From Piper betle (taxonomy: Eukaryota; Streptophyta; Magnoliopsida; Piperales; Piperaceae), in contig JAURVB010000736.1 in NCBI GenBank assembly GCA_033002965.1, positions 62,001 to 126,000 on the forward strand: a stretch of DNA of 64,000 bases, written 5' to 3'. Below, in pieces: positions 46,125 through 58,205 of the stretch. Every line of letters starts with the position of its first letter. Position 1 is the first letter of the stretch. The notes below the pieces were generated by a model. That model was not told the origin of the DNA. It searched no databases and saw only the letters and a list, made by a program, of their open reading frames with translations. A program made the translations under genes and the position numbers.

Positions 46125-46944
46125 TTTTAAAAATCAGGGCTCCTTATAACCCTAAAAAAATTTTTTGCCTTTGGGATGTAAATTTGATGCTTCGATTCAG
46201 TAAATTTGCTTAAACGAGTATGATTTGACATTTTAATTTTTTCTTTATGTATAAAATTATATTTTTTTAATCTTAAAATTTTTTTAGAATATGGTAATTT
46301 GATTACAATTGATTTGGCTCCGTGTTTAATTCAAACAATTCGATTTGGTTCAATGTAGATTCATATTCGCTTATAAAGTGATAATAATTCCCTGTTTTAT
46401 AGTTAGTGTGAAAGATTGTCTTTTCTTTTGAGCAATCTTAGAATTTTTACAAGGGTATGGTAGTTGGTTGGTTGATTTTTATTTCGCTTAGATACTTAGA
46501 TTTAGAGCGGCTTGATTTGTCTCTATGACTCGGGACTTTTGATTATTTTTTGTGGAAGGCTCTTTTTAGAAGTTAGCTACTAGTTTGATGCATTTATTCA
46601 AAATTCACTTGAGTTTGATTTGGTACTTTGATATATATTTTTTGTAGAAGATTGTATTTGTGTAATCCAAGACTATTTAGAGAGTATGGTAGTAGTTTGA
46701 TTGAGAAAGTTTTTGTCCCGCTACAATAAATATGCCCTTATAGAAATAAAAACAAGCAAGAACTTGCCAGACCCATTCAATAATAAGGTTTGGTGAGAAA
46801 ACTGAAAGTTAAAGAGAGACCTTAGTGTGGATCATGGCTGCAAAAATTAGAATCGGTTTTCGAAAGAGTCGGAATCGGAATCAGAATCGGTCTAAATCGG
46901 ACAGGAATCGGTTCAGTTGAATCGGCCTGAATCGGTCTTATACA
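46125..46944. other. Upstream of TDP2, no second gene seen
   Basis: AT-rich sequence holds the TDP2 promoter (reading left). Between 46848 and 46938 the word 'aatcgg' recurs about nine times in degenerate form, a low-complexity repeat of unknown origin. No gene was seen. Confidence 0.45.
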
Positions 46945-47263
46945 CAAATTTTAACTTAATCAAAATTAGGTTGGGTGATTACGATATCTCAATTTGCTCT
47001 GCAGGAGTCAATTGAATCCATCCGATTCTGACATCTTTCAAATTCCATATCTCAATTCAGCTCAGTGATTTAACCATTGGGTTGCCAACTAATTTACCAA
47101 CCAAATCAGATTATTTTAATAATTATTCAGATACTATGTGATTGATTAGTATATTAGGATATATCAAGTTTAAGTGTCTCGATTCCTGAACACGCCAACA
47201 TCTTTTGATATGTCAAGTGCATGGGTTTATGCCGAGATAATGTTTTTAATATACCGGCATCAC

Positions 47264-47603
47264 TAGGGCTACTAATTGAGCAAGCTAACTCGTGAACATT
47301 TGGTGTTCAGCTTGGCTCGATTTGACTCGAAACTCGACATTTAAATGCTCGAGCTCAAACTCGAATCCTTCGAGTCGAGTTTGATTAAAGTAGTGTTCGA
47401 CTCGACTCGACTCGGTTATAACTCGAACTCGAACTCGACTCGAAATCGACTCGTAGCTCGACTCGAACTCGACTCGAAATCGACTCGTAGCTCGACTCAA
47501 ACTCGACTCGAAATCGACTCGTAGCTCGACTCGAACTCGACTCGTAGCTCGACTCGAACTCAACTCGATAAAATAATATAATAATATAGTCTTTATAGAT
47601 GTA

Positions 47604-47650
<47 letters not shown>

Positions 47651-48040
47651 TAATAAGTTTAATTGTAACTAGTTATATTTCTTTATATACAATATAATAA
47701 CAAAGAAGTGAGATAGTTCAGATGGTAGGTATTGAAGTTAAAGGCTTGAGGTTGTTCAAGTTATGTTGACTATATTTTTTTAAGTGAGATACTTTTGACT
47801 TTTAATCGAGCCGGTTTCGAGTTCACGAATGAGTTGGGTTCGAGCTCATTAAAATTAAACAATTTAAGTGTATTCGAGCTCAAGTCGAGCTCGAACACAT
47901 AAAAGATATTTGAGTCGAGTTCGAGCATGCATGTTCAAAACTCGTTTGATCTCGAGTCGAGTTCGAACGAATTTTGAGCTATTGAATCCGAGTTCGAACA
48001 CAAGTTGAGCGAGAGCTTACTCGCTCGTTTAGTAGCCCTC
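47264..48040. mobile_element. hAT-like non-autonomous element inside an LTR
   Basis: The 777-bp element is flanked by the exact 8-bp repeat GGCATCAC (47256-47263 and 48041-48048). Its ends are inverted: TAGGGCTACTAATTGAGC at the left and, reading inward from the right, GAGGGCTACTAAACGAGC. Subterminal 'gactcgaactcga' motifs and a central AT tract (47613-47642) match the element at 16482, in the opposite arrangement. No transposase is encoded; frames here only translate the repeats. The unoccupied site is visible in the inverted paralogue at 61342-61350. Confidence 0.9.
47427..47551. repeat. 34-bp tandem repeat within the hAT-like element
   Basis: Three 34-bp units of 'actcgaactcgactcgaaat' plus 'cgactcgtagctcg' lie at 47427-47460, 47461-47494 and 47495-47528. 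A 23-bp truncated fourth unit follows. The repeat expanded locally, since the related element at 16482 lacks this array. Confidence 0.88.
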
Positions 48041-49600
48041 GGCATCACACTTATAATTTCACTACAGGGTTTATTAACCTGTTCAATTTATTGCACAATA
48101 TAGGAATTCACGTGCGAGTACGATTATTATATTAGATCACAAAGTGTGTGTTTATTTAATTTTATATTGTATGTTATACATCATTGCTGCATCTAGGGTT
48201 GTTCATGCATTGCACACATTCATCATCATATAGGAGCATGCAACTGTCTACTTCGCTAGGCCACTCAGAGTTGGGCTTGCCGTAGTAGGACAAGGATATC
48301 TTCTTAGGCCCATTAGGAATCTCTTCTGCTTGGCTCACATGATTTGATCTATATCAAAGAACGTAGTTAATGATGTTTTATTGGATCCCACTACCTATAA
48401 ATCATTTAATCGAATTTTCAGATTAATAAAACTTTAAGGATGAAATCCCTTGATGAGTTTTCAAAAGATTATAAGATATAGTTCAAAGTAGCACTTTAGT
48501 GTTATATGACATGTCTATGCCTCGACTTGATATATGTATTACGATTTTCAGATTTTGACTTAAAGTCAAGATGGATGGGATGCATGACATCACCGAGGGG
48601 CCCGATCAGTACCCACTTGTGGTGCATGGTGACAGTCTTATTCATATATGATATCAGAATACTAGCTTACATGCAATGTATATTTCAGTAGTATTCGGCT
48701 TGTTGCCTCCGTCGAGTATATCCAAATCACGCAATGTTACAATGATTATTAACTATGCCCTATTAGCCATATTACCTACATGTTACCGTGAGTTATTTTC
48801 TGGTTTGTGTGTATGATTATCAATGATTATAATTAAGCCCTATGGGCCACTTGCTTATGACCAGTGTGTGGTAGAGGAGTTGCTATTTCTTTTCAATTTC
48901 TCGTGGATAACTATTTATCAAATTGTGAGTATTAAGATTTTTCTTATTAGATATTTAGGACTTAGTGACACCATTGCTGACACGTTTTCTTATATTGTGT
49001 AGACAAGCAGGCTTGGCCTTGCCCAGTGTAGTTGTGCAGATCCGTGGATGTTGGGCCGATGTTTTGGTTGTGGGGATTTGGTTACGTTGTGCCCCTTGAT
49101 GACTTTGTTATTTGTGTGATATGTATGTGACTTATTTGTGTTGATGTCTTGTGACTATGGATTATGTGTTGTGTTGATGTGGTTGTGTGGCCGTGTGGCT
49201 GTGTGGTCTTGTGACTTGTGCTGTGACCCATCTTGACTTGTGCCTCATGATATGATATGATACTATGACTGGTTACTAGATTTTGTGTACCTAATTGTAT
49301 TTCTTCTACTTTGGAGACAAAATCCGCTCGTGTATGAAGATCTGACTTATTTTGTGCAAGTTACTCCAAGCCTCATAGTCCTAGAACAGATGGTAAATAA
49401 ATATCTAGGTTCGCGAAACCATGATATTTATGTAGGTTCGTGGAGTGAAGAAGAAGGAACATAGGTTGTATGAGCTTCTATGATTACTGTAATTGCAAGA
49501 GAAGAGCCCATGTGAAGATCAAGAAAGCCCACAACCCAATGAATGTGAAACCTGTGTTAAATGTGATGTGAATAATCTAGAAATGTGGTGTAACACCTTG

Positions 49601-51450
49601 GAAATGTTTCTGTAAATATTGAATAATATCATGAACTGTTCTGAGATTATTCTGCGATTGAATAATAATTATATAGGTTCTATAATTTTTCTATCATCAT
49701 ATTTACAGGGGAGACTGTGCCTGTTATTCTTCAAAATATTAGTCTCCTTTGTAAATTTGAGACATTTAGGATGTCCTATTTGCATGAACCAAACCATAGG
49801 TATCTTGTATGCATTGTGGTGTTGTCTGTGCATTAGATTCCCATAAGTTTTGTTTTTTAATACCTTGAGTGGTTAGGTCTTTCTTGTGTCGACTCTCCAT
49901 TTTAATTAGTTGTGAATTAGTGTCCCGAAATTCATCAATTCGATTCGTTTTGCTCTACGGGCCGAATCAATAAAATATTTACCTTGGAAAGCCTCCTTAG
50001 ATTACTTCACTCAAAAGCTAGCAAGCGCTCCCTAAGAACCTAAAAATATACATTAAGGAATGTATATTCATAGTCCACATGATGTGGACTGACATGACAT
50101 ATATCCACACACATGCACATCACTCAAGTAAATTTTCAAGCCAAACTAAGCATCAATTAGAATTTGGGACTATTACCTCTCTATTAACTTTATTTTTAAT
50201 TAATTATCATGGCTTAATCCCACTAATTAACCTTCAAACAAAAATAACTTTTGGCCGACTAGCAACCTTGCACCTTGGCGCAGAGCTTTTTTCTGCCTTG
50301 GCACGACCTTGCACCTTGGCATAAAACTATCTTGCACCTTAGCACAACTGCACCTTCTCCAACACGATTTTTCACATCCAAACTTCCACTACTTAATCAT
50401 AGATCAATTCACAACATCCTTACAAGTTAGACTCCTTAGTTTATTGATTCTCGATATTTACTTATTTTAATAATTTCTACCATTAAAGTATAATTTAACA
50501 AGATATTCTTTTATAATCTTCCTACATAGATTAACAAGCATTTTACTTCATTATATACATTCAGAACTTCATAAATTCGTCATAAATTTTTTATCAATAA
50601 TAATTCATCATGAAGTATAAGAAGTAAGAAGGATTATAATAAATTAATTTAAATAAGAACTAAATATGTATAAATCATTTTTTTCATTCAAACACATGTT
50701 AGTTCAATATCAAAAAACTCAAGGAACCACACAATTCTATCACCAGAATACACAAAATCCATGATTTCTCATCCTAAGAAACCATTTAAATTCAATAAAA
50801 AATTAATATAATCACGATGCATGCATGTCCTATACGTGAATTCTATGAAAACATGATGAATTGAAGAAAAAATTGGAGTAAAGAAAATGAATGTAGTCAA
50901 GGCCTAGCCTCCTCCTCTCCCCTTTCTTGGCATCATAAATGTTTTTAAAGAGAGAGTGAGATCAACCTCTCTCTAGATTTATATATATGTTATACAATTA
51001 AGCAAGGGTATTTGGGTAATCTACCTTAATTAATTAAGTCCTGATATGACTCAAATTTACATAAAAGAAATATCTATTTGCTAATACTACCTTAATGAAG
51101 AGTTCTAAAACTCTAAAACACCTTTACAAACTCTATTATTCACCATAGCTTTGCCATAATAAAATATTTTTATTTTATGGACTTGTAAAAAGTTAATTCT
51201 ACCTTTACATGTCATTTTATCTAATTATTAATCATAGGCCAATTAAAAAGGACAAGTCTTACTCTTTAGAATTCTAATTTACATGATTCTTTTTTGTTGA
51301 ATTCCTTAGGATGTCTAGATTCTCATCCTCAAATTTTAGAATTTTCTGACACGTATTCTTGGAGATATAAATTTTTAAAGATGACTTAGTAGGTCTATCC
51401 AAATCTCTAACTCATTTAGTACTTATGTATCATATTTGGCCATCTAAATA
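49601..51450. other. AT-rich retrotransposon debris, no gene seen
   Basis: No reverse transcriptase, integrase or host gene motif was found, and no LTR end could be fixed. Degenerate 'cttggcac.accttgcacctt' repeats lie near 50,266-50,355. The + strand frames here (up to 81 codons) look random. Confidence 0.4.
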
Positions 51451-51942
51451 AATAGATATACTTTTTATAATGCACATAGGTCAATGATCTGCACTTTTTC
51501 GCTATAAAAATCACATCTTGGCACTTTCATATTAAATTTTCATGATTTTTATTTTTTGCACTCACAACATATATATATACAACTTTTGGGTTGGGTGTTT
51601 TACCTTCCTTGCCCAAGAATTTACATCTATGAGGGTAGAATGTAAGGAAATGTGGCAACTTTCACTATTATAGTGACATAAGTGCCTGCTTCTCTAATTG
51701 TTACTTTCTGACCTTGTAGGATCTATTGATTCACAACATACAATTTTGTTTATGCTGATGTTAAGAGTTTGTGGTAAAATTTTAAGCATAATATAACTAC
51801 TAAATAATCATGAACATCATCCCTCAGTACACCTTATATTTTTTGCATTGTTTGTGACTGCAAACATGATCTGTGATTGTGTTATATGTTAAACTGCCAA
51901 TTTTAAGCTAATAAAATCTGGTAAAAATATATGATGCTCCAA
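51451..51942 (+). repeat. Left piece of a Gypsy-type LTR (host LTR of the nested insertion)
   Basis: Similar, in inverted orientation, to about 54,360-54,830. Its homology runs up to the target duplication TCCAA (51938-51942) and is taken up again directly at 55812 ('tccaataagtgtatacttg'). The LTR was therefore split by the element at 51943-55811. Confidence 0.65.
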
Positions 51943-54900
51943 TATACCACCCCAATTTGGCCCGAAGGGATGAACCAAATCATGATATTATACTTTGGAA
52001 GCTAATCGTTGGGCTATTGTGTACAAACTTTACCGAAGCGGATCTCAACCCCCCGCAGAGGCTTAAGACGGACACCAGGCTTGGTTTTTATAGAATGGGT
52101 GCAGAGTTCGTACTACAAAGGTGGATTTAAGACTTAAAGGATTCCTATATGAACACCCCTCATCGTAATAGACGAAGAACCACCCCTATGACTATAAGCA
52201 GTGACTTTAAAAATGTGATAATCACTGCCAACTGTAGAAGAAGCACACCTCTGCTACAGTTTTGAGGTTGCATGTTGTTGCGTGTATCATATTCTTAATA
52301 CTTTGTTCAAGCGATTGACTTAGGTCTTCTTATTAGTTACATGAAGATGATGCGAGTATTTAAACAAGGGTCATGATTACCTGTTCCACATATCCTACAT
52401 GAGCAATAATTAAAGCGTCAAAGAATTACATAGCATCATCGAGTATCAGGGCATCAAACCTTAATACCCGGACTTCACGTGGGTCTTCAAGTGGTATGAA
52501 TTGTAAGCTCCTTCAGCCATGTTACTCTAACACACAAACAGCTGTAGCCAAATATGTTTTGTGTACCTAACTTAGCTCCTCATCATGTTTCAGGACTTTG
52601 GGGCTTATATACCTTGCAGACAATGGTTAGCCTTGCCCCAAAGTATTATAACTCCACAGTGAAATACAATAATATAAAGATACACCATGCTAGCACAACC
52701 ATCATTGCATACGTTTGAATCGTACAAGGTTAACATAGTTAGGGCATATGCTCGTCATACAGTCATACACAAAATACATGATTTAAAGCAAACAACATAG
52801 CATAGGGCCCCCACCACCACTGCCACTAAGCTGTCTGATCCATGCACCTAGGTCAGCCAATGCTAGGGAACCTCACCTACATATAATAGAAAGCCACCTC
52901 AATAATCAAATAAATTTGATTACTGGTCCGAATAACTACCGGTAAAATAGCAAGCTGGAAAATGGGTATTCCATTACCCACGGAACTTACGAAACTTGAG
53001 AATTGCCTCACACTGGGCGGTAAGCAAATATAATTAAACTAGTGCCACCTCGCATGCACGGCTAATATTCACATTCATATATACGACGCTTACACCTCAC
53101 ATCCTCCATATTACACCCGCCACGGTACTCAAGTGGCAAAAGAAACAGTTAAGTTACTGCCACAAATTCTGGAAATGTGCTGCATTACGCAGTTACCTAA
53201 TACACCACACTAGCTCATGGTTTGAAGGAGTATTAGTGTGGTCCATACATATCTCCATACCGCTCCCTCTCTTATTCGTGAAATCCATAAAATTGTGCGT
53301 ACTTATATAATTAGTTTAGGGAAGAGGTTTATGTCATATATTTTTGGAGCTTCAGTTTGAAAACTAAGGGATCTCATCCTTTTGGCCCGACATCGAAGGG
53401 ATCTAAAAAACACCGCCGACATCTAAAATACGGTTAAACTCGACACAAATGGAATCAAGCAAAGATGAAGCAAAGAAGAATCTTATGAACCTAGATGAAT
53501 AGAGCTCCGTATTCTAATCGGTGAGCTCACCTGCGATACCTACAGGTCACATCGGCATACAAAACGAGGCAAAGCCTCCATACAAGCTCAACGCTTAACA
53601 TTACTTAATTTTCTTAATTAGGTCCTAAGTAAAGTGTTAAACCTTAATAGGTAACTTAATTAAAGTTTTGGTTTCATGTTCACTTAGCGGGATTTAATCA
53701 ATTTTAAGGTTTTTAATAGAATGGGCTTACGATATGATTTTTAGGATAGGCCCAAAAATATCCAAATGGGCTGAAATTTGGATGTGTTGTCCCTTACACT
53801 CTAAGGTTCATAGGAAAATTCCATTGTGGCTGGCCCATGGGCCAATCAAGGGGAACAATGCCTATTAAACTTGGCTCTAAGGTGCTGGAACAATGGTCCT
53901 TTGCTGTGCACCAATTTTGTAGTTATTGGTTCATGGAATAAAGGACTTCAAATGGGCTTGGGTCAGTGGGCTTAGTTAGCTAACACATGTAGTGTAAGTC
54001 CAATAAGAGATAGGAGAAATTGACTTTGTAAATAGGCCTAAGTGGATTTTATAAGTTGGATCACTGGATGGGCTATTTTTGGAGCTATCTAGATGCTAAC
54101 AAATTTCTAATTTAGAAATAAAATTTGAAACCTACCCAAATGGTCTCAAAATTGGTCACTATTCTACTGAGACATAGATTAATGTGTCGACCAAGTTTAA
54201 CTTAAATTAAACATATTTAACCTATTTTAAGGTAATTTACAACCGGAGTGAAAAATTAAGGTTTTTACCTAGCATCTTTACACTATCCGTGTAAACACAT
54301 CTAAAGCATACTAGATTATTTTTAACCATTCCCAAAATTTTTATAATTCAAGTAGACAATTATTTTAGTATCATATAATTTTAAACTATTTTATTAGTTT
54401 AAAATTTTTGGCATAAAATATAAGACAATCACAGATCATGCTCACAGTCATAAACACGCAAGAAATAGAAGGAGTACTTATGGGTGTTGTTCATGATTAT
54501 TTAGTGGTTATATTAGGGTTAAAATTTTGCCACAAACTCTTATAATTACCATGAAAAATATGGCATATTGTGCATCAACAGATCATACAAATAGAAAGGG
54601 TAAAAATTCGCTTATTTCACTATAATGGTCCAAGCTGCCATCTTTCCTCGCTTTTTACCCTCTTACATGCAAATTATAGGGCATGGAAGGTAAAACACCC
54701 AACAAGAAAGTTGTATATATACATGTTATGAGTGTAAGAAAATAATAATTGTGATAATTGGGCATCATAATGCCAAGCTATGATTTTTATACTGAAATGG
54801 TGCATAACAGTGAACTACATGCATTATAAAAATCATATCTATTTATTTACATTGCAAAATAAGATAAATGTATACTCAAAATTCTCTGAACATTCTTATA

Positions 54901-55811
54901 TACACGATACAAATTTCCTAAAAATATTTTCATTGAAGCATACAAGCAATATACATCAAAGAACGAGCAGCCCAAACCTGAGGCTAATGAGTGAAGACCA
55001 AGGGGAGGTCATTTGAGGCATCCAACCTCAAAGCCGACTACCCTAGGATGTTAGAACGTGGAGGGGGCTTGCTTGGAGCTCCAAGGAGGAAGAAGAAATC
55101 CAAGGAAAGTAGAAGAAAGTGGTTGGAGGTGGGGAGGGAAGGAGAAATGGTGAAAAGGTGAGGGAAGGGGTGGATTTTATAGAAAAATGGTGGTGGGTTT
55201 GGTGATATCATAGGTATAGGTACCATACTAAAGAGGCATAGGTTGGCTTGGTGATGTCATAGAGGTATGGGTGTCATACCTATAGAGGTATGGGTGCCAT
55301 ACTTATAGAGGTATGTGTGCCATACCTATAGAGGAATGGGTGACATACTTATAGAGGTATGGGTTGGGATAAATAATGATGTATGAGTTGGGTTAGCTAA
55401 AAAAAGTATGGGTTGGGTTAGCTAATGAGATGTGAGTTAGGTTATTTCAAAACCCAAAAACTTAGGGTTTTTACCCTAAAATGATTGGGCCCACCTCGGG
55501 AATTGCACTGCAGGTCCCAAAAGGTTTTAGGACAGTCTGAGAGGTTATCAAACACACGGCAAGTACACAAAAGACATGCAAGGGATACGGTCCTAACATC
55601 TAACTATATACAATTAAATTGGACCAAACATGAAAAAGTCGGGTGTGCCGCATCCAAATTGACATACTAAGCACTGAAAGAGGCTAAGGCTGGGCAACTT
55701 ATATCATACCACATATGAACCACGGCAAGAAGAGTCAAACCCTACTAACCCGATTCAAGTAACAACTGAACTGAGAGTAAAAACTCGTGGGCGGACTACC
55801 TAGGTTTTACA
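51943..55811 (-). mobile_element. Solo LTR (3.9 kb), minus orientation, nested in an LTR of the same family
   Basis: It is bounded by the 5-bp repeat TCCAA (51938-51942 and 55812-55816). Its right end CCTAGGTTTTACA is the complement of the family's LTR start TGTAAAACC, and its left end TATACCACCCC has drifted from TG. About 51,943-54,350 is the inverted counterpart of 58,206-60,742 plus 55,817-55,903, and about 54,360-54,830 is the counterpart of 51,451-51,937. No primer binding site or polypurine tract flanks it, so it is a solo LTR. Confidence 0.8.
55264..55355. repeat. 23-bp tandem repeat in the nested LTR
   Basis: Four units of the form 'ggtatgggtgccatac' plus 'ytataga' follow each other at 55264, 55287, 55310 and 55333, with a partial fifth. 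Each unit contains an imperfect palindrome (GGTATGG and CCATACC). It is not present in the homologous LTR piece on the left. Confidence 0.88.
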
Positions 55812-55816
55812 TCCAA

Positions 55817-55908
55817 TAAGTGTATACTTGAAATATTTAAATTTTGGGAATGGATAAAAATTATCTAGGTATGTTTTAAAGGTGTTTACCTACACAATGT
55901 AAAGATGT
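55817..55908 (+). repeat. Middle piece of the host LTR
   Basis: Only 92 bp lie between two nested insertions. It matches the complement of about 54,265-54,355 ('aaattttgggaatgg', 'gtgtttac', 'gtaaagatg') and ends with the target duplication GATGT of the next insertion. Confidence 0.7.
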
Positions 55909-58205
55909 TGTAAAACCCAGGTCTAAGGTTTTAAACATATATATATATATATATATATAATTAGAGATAAGGAGGTATGAGGATAGTTAGTTGAGATAAT
56001 CATGCATATATCTTGTATATGGATAGGGGGAGATCTTTTAGGGATCAGACTTTTTGTGGATTATGAGAGATTGTATAATTGTGATGGTTATCCGAGATCA
56101 CCCTCAATCATTATATAGAGAAGATCGTGGGAAGGGGTTTGGACGCTAGGTAGGCCATCGTCGGCGTCATTCTCCTCCCCACCTGTTTCTTTTCCTCCTA
56201 ATCGGTACTCTCTTAATTTTCTTCTTCTTCCTCCATACTTCTTTATTTAATTTCCTCATTGTTTGTTTCTTCATCATGTTGCATATCACCTTGTTAGTTG
56301 TTTTGTTGGCTGTTTCTAGTCTTGTGCTTTTTAAATTTTAATTATTTGTTGAGATCGTTGTTTTTTTTACAGTTTTTTCATGTTGTATGTGGATTAATAT
56401 TGCTATTATATTGAATATTGACTATAGTAATTCCATTTCATTTATATTTGATAAATTGGTAATATCTAGTTATAATGTAATTAATTATTATTTTCCATTA
56501 TTTTGGTTGTTAACCTCTAGATCTTCATGCATGATAAAAATTAAAAATAAATTAACAAACGAGTTTGTATGGTTTGGTTTGTGTTTTTCTATGTGCCTGA
56601 TCAGTAGGTTAATATAAGTTCATAGGAGAGAAAATTATATTATGTGCATGCCCAATTAAGTAAGTTATTAATGACATTATACTACTTGTCACATCCTTTA
56701 GATGTAACTGATCTAAGTTTGCTATTAATTATCTAGTTAATATTTCTCTTCTTGATTTTAGGCTATGTAGATAAGTATTAACATTATAAATTAAGACAAG
56801 AGGTTTATTTGGAAATAATATAATAATTGATTAAATATAATATCTAATAGAATGTATAGTTTAAATTAATTGTTGTGATATTAGTTGCTTCATTATATTA
56901 TATTTATAATACAACCATTATATTGGTATCAAACTTTTAAAATGTTATTTAATAAATAAGGCATTAGTTTTGTATCGTATTGATTTATCAAACTTATAAT
57001 TATTCTTTGCTATAAGAATGATAAATTAATTTTAGTAAATATATAAATTATTATATTTATTTTTTTTGACCAAATTAATAAGTTATTATGCGGCTTACAA
57101 TTCTAACTATTTTATATGGTTGATGAGGCATAAAGTAGATTATTAATTCATGAGTTAAAATATAGATAGCTTACATATTAGTACATTTTAATCATTTGAG
57201 GAATTATCATTGGTTTGCCCGTTTTAATATTTTGTTCGCTATTATATATGATTAATTATTAATTTATGGATTGATAAATCAATTATTATTTAACTTTTAT
57301 AAATTCATTATCTTTTTCCTTAGTGTGTGATATTATTTCATGTCGCATTCATGACATTCATTTAGATCTTGTTGAGTAGGATCTAAGCTAGTTTTTTCCT
57401 TAGACTAGAGTCCGCTTTTGTTGCTCACGCATCAGTTCAGTTGTGTTGTGATTTGAAGTCTGTATAACTACTTGAAATGTTGTATATTCCTTTTGGCAGC
57501 CCTGGTCGACCTGAGCCTACATTCGACCACCATGTGCCTAGCGCAATCGAGGTCATAGAATTGACTCAGTCCGACACGGGGCTGCACCTTTAAAATTATT
57601 TGAAAGATAAAATACCTGCCCCCATGCCGAAATGGGACAAGGCGCAATGGCGCGAAACAACTCATTCTGTACTTGTGATACCGAGAGGGTGAGTCAATGG
57701 CAAATGTCAATAACCACAGGCCGTAGGCCACGTAGCTTGTGTGCGCATACATGGGATTGCAGTTGGATGGGGCAGCCACCCCTCCCAGCATAATTTGAGC
57801 TCGGCATAGGCTCTTAATCATTAAAAGAGTTGATAAATAATGATATAGAATATATTGACTTATTTCATATAATTATATAACTTAGAGGTTTTATTACTAA
57901 AGCAGTTTTGTGGCCGCAGGTGACTAATGCTTAAGGGTGAGGTTGGGTGTGGTTGGTGGTTCCCTTACCAACCCAGGTTGGAAGAAATGATGAATAAAAT
58001 TGGACTTCTTCTTTATATTATTTGAGTTATAATTGTGACTATGGAAACGGTTTGGAGGCCATGGGACTTTGCATAGTTAGTTTATCTTATGTTATTGTTA
58101 CATGTTATATTTAACATAGCATGATTTATTTTATAATTAATCATTTTCATTATATTATCCTTTATATTTTTGGGTAACCCCAGCCGGCTAAGGCAAGTAG
58201 TTACA
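55909..58205 (+). mobile_element. Solo LTR (2.3 kb) with perfect 5-bp target duplication
   Basis: It starts TGTAAAACCCAGG and ends GTAGTTACA, between exact GATGT repeats (55904-55908 and 58206-58210). The host LTR sequence is continuous across the insertion when compared with the inverted copy near 54,270. It begins with an AT microsatellite (55936-55958). No gag-pol occurs inside. A GC-richer block at about 57,480-57,800 has a 117-codon minus-strand frame of no recognisable family. Confidence 0.85.

Larger units (their letters stand above)
46945..49600 (+). repeat. Gypsy-type LTR remnant, + orientation, interrupted by a hAT-like element
   Basis: The segments 46,950-47,255 and 48,049-48,640 match the inverted DNA at 60,743-61,650 closely and in order, for example 'ccttgatgagtttt' and 'cccacttgtggtgc'. 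Beyond 48,640 the homology is cut off on the other copy by a nested LTR. The remainder to about 49,600 looks like the same LTR, but no clean end was found. No coding frame exists. Confidence 0.55.

Noticed and set aside
47285..47650. Frames of 87-121 codons in the hAT-like element
   Set aside because: They translate the 34-bp tandem array and AT tract into Arg/Val/Glu/Ser repeats. They are not a transposase.
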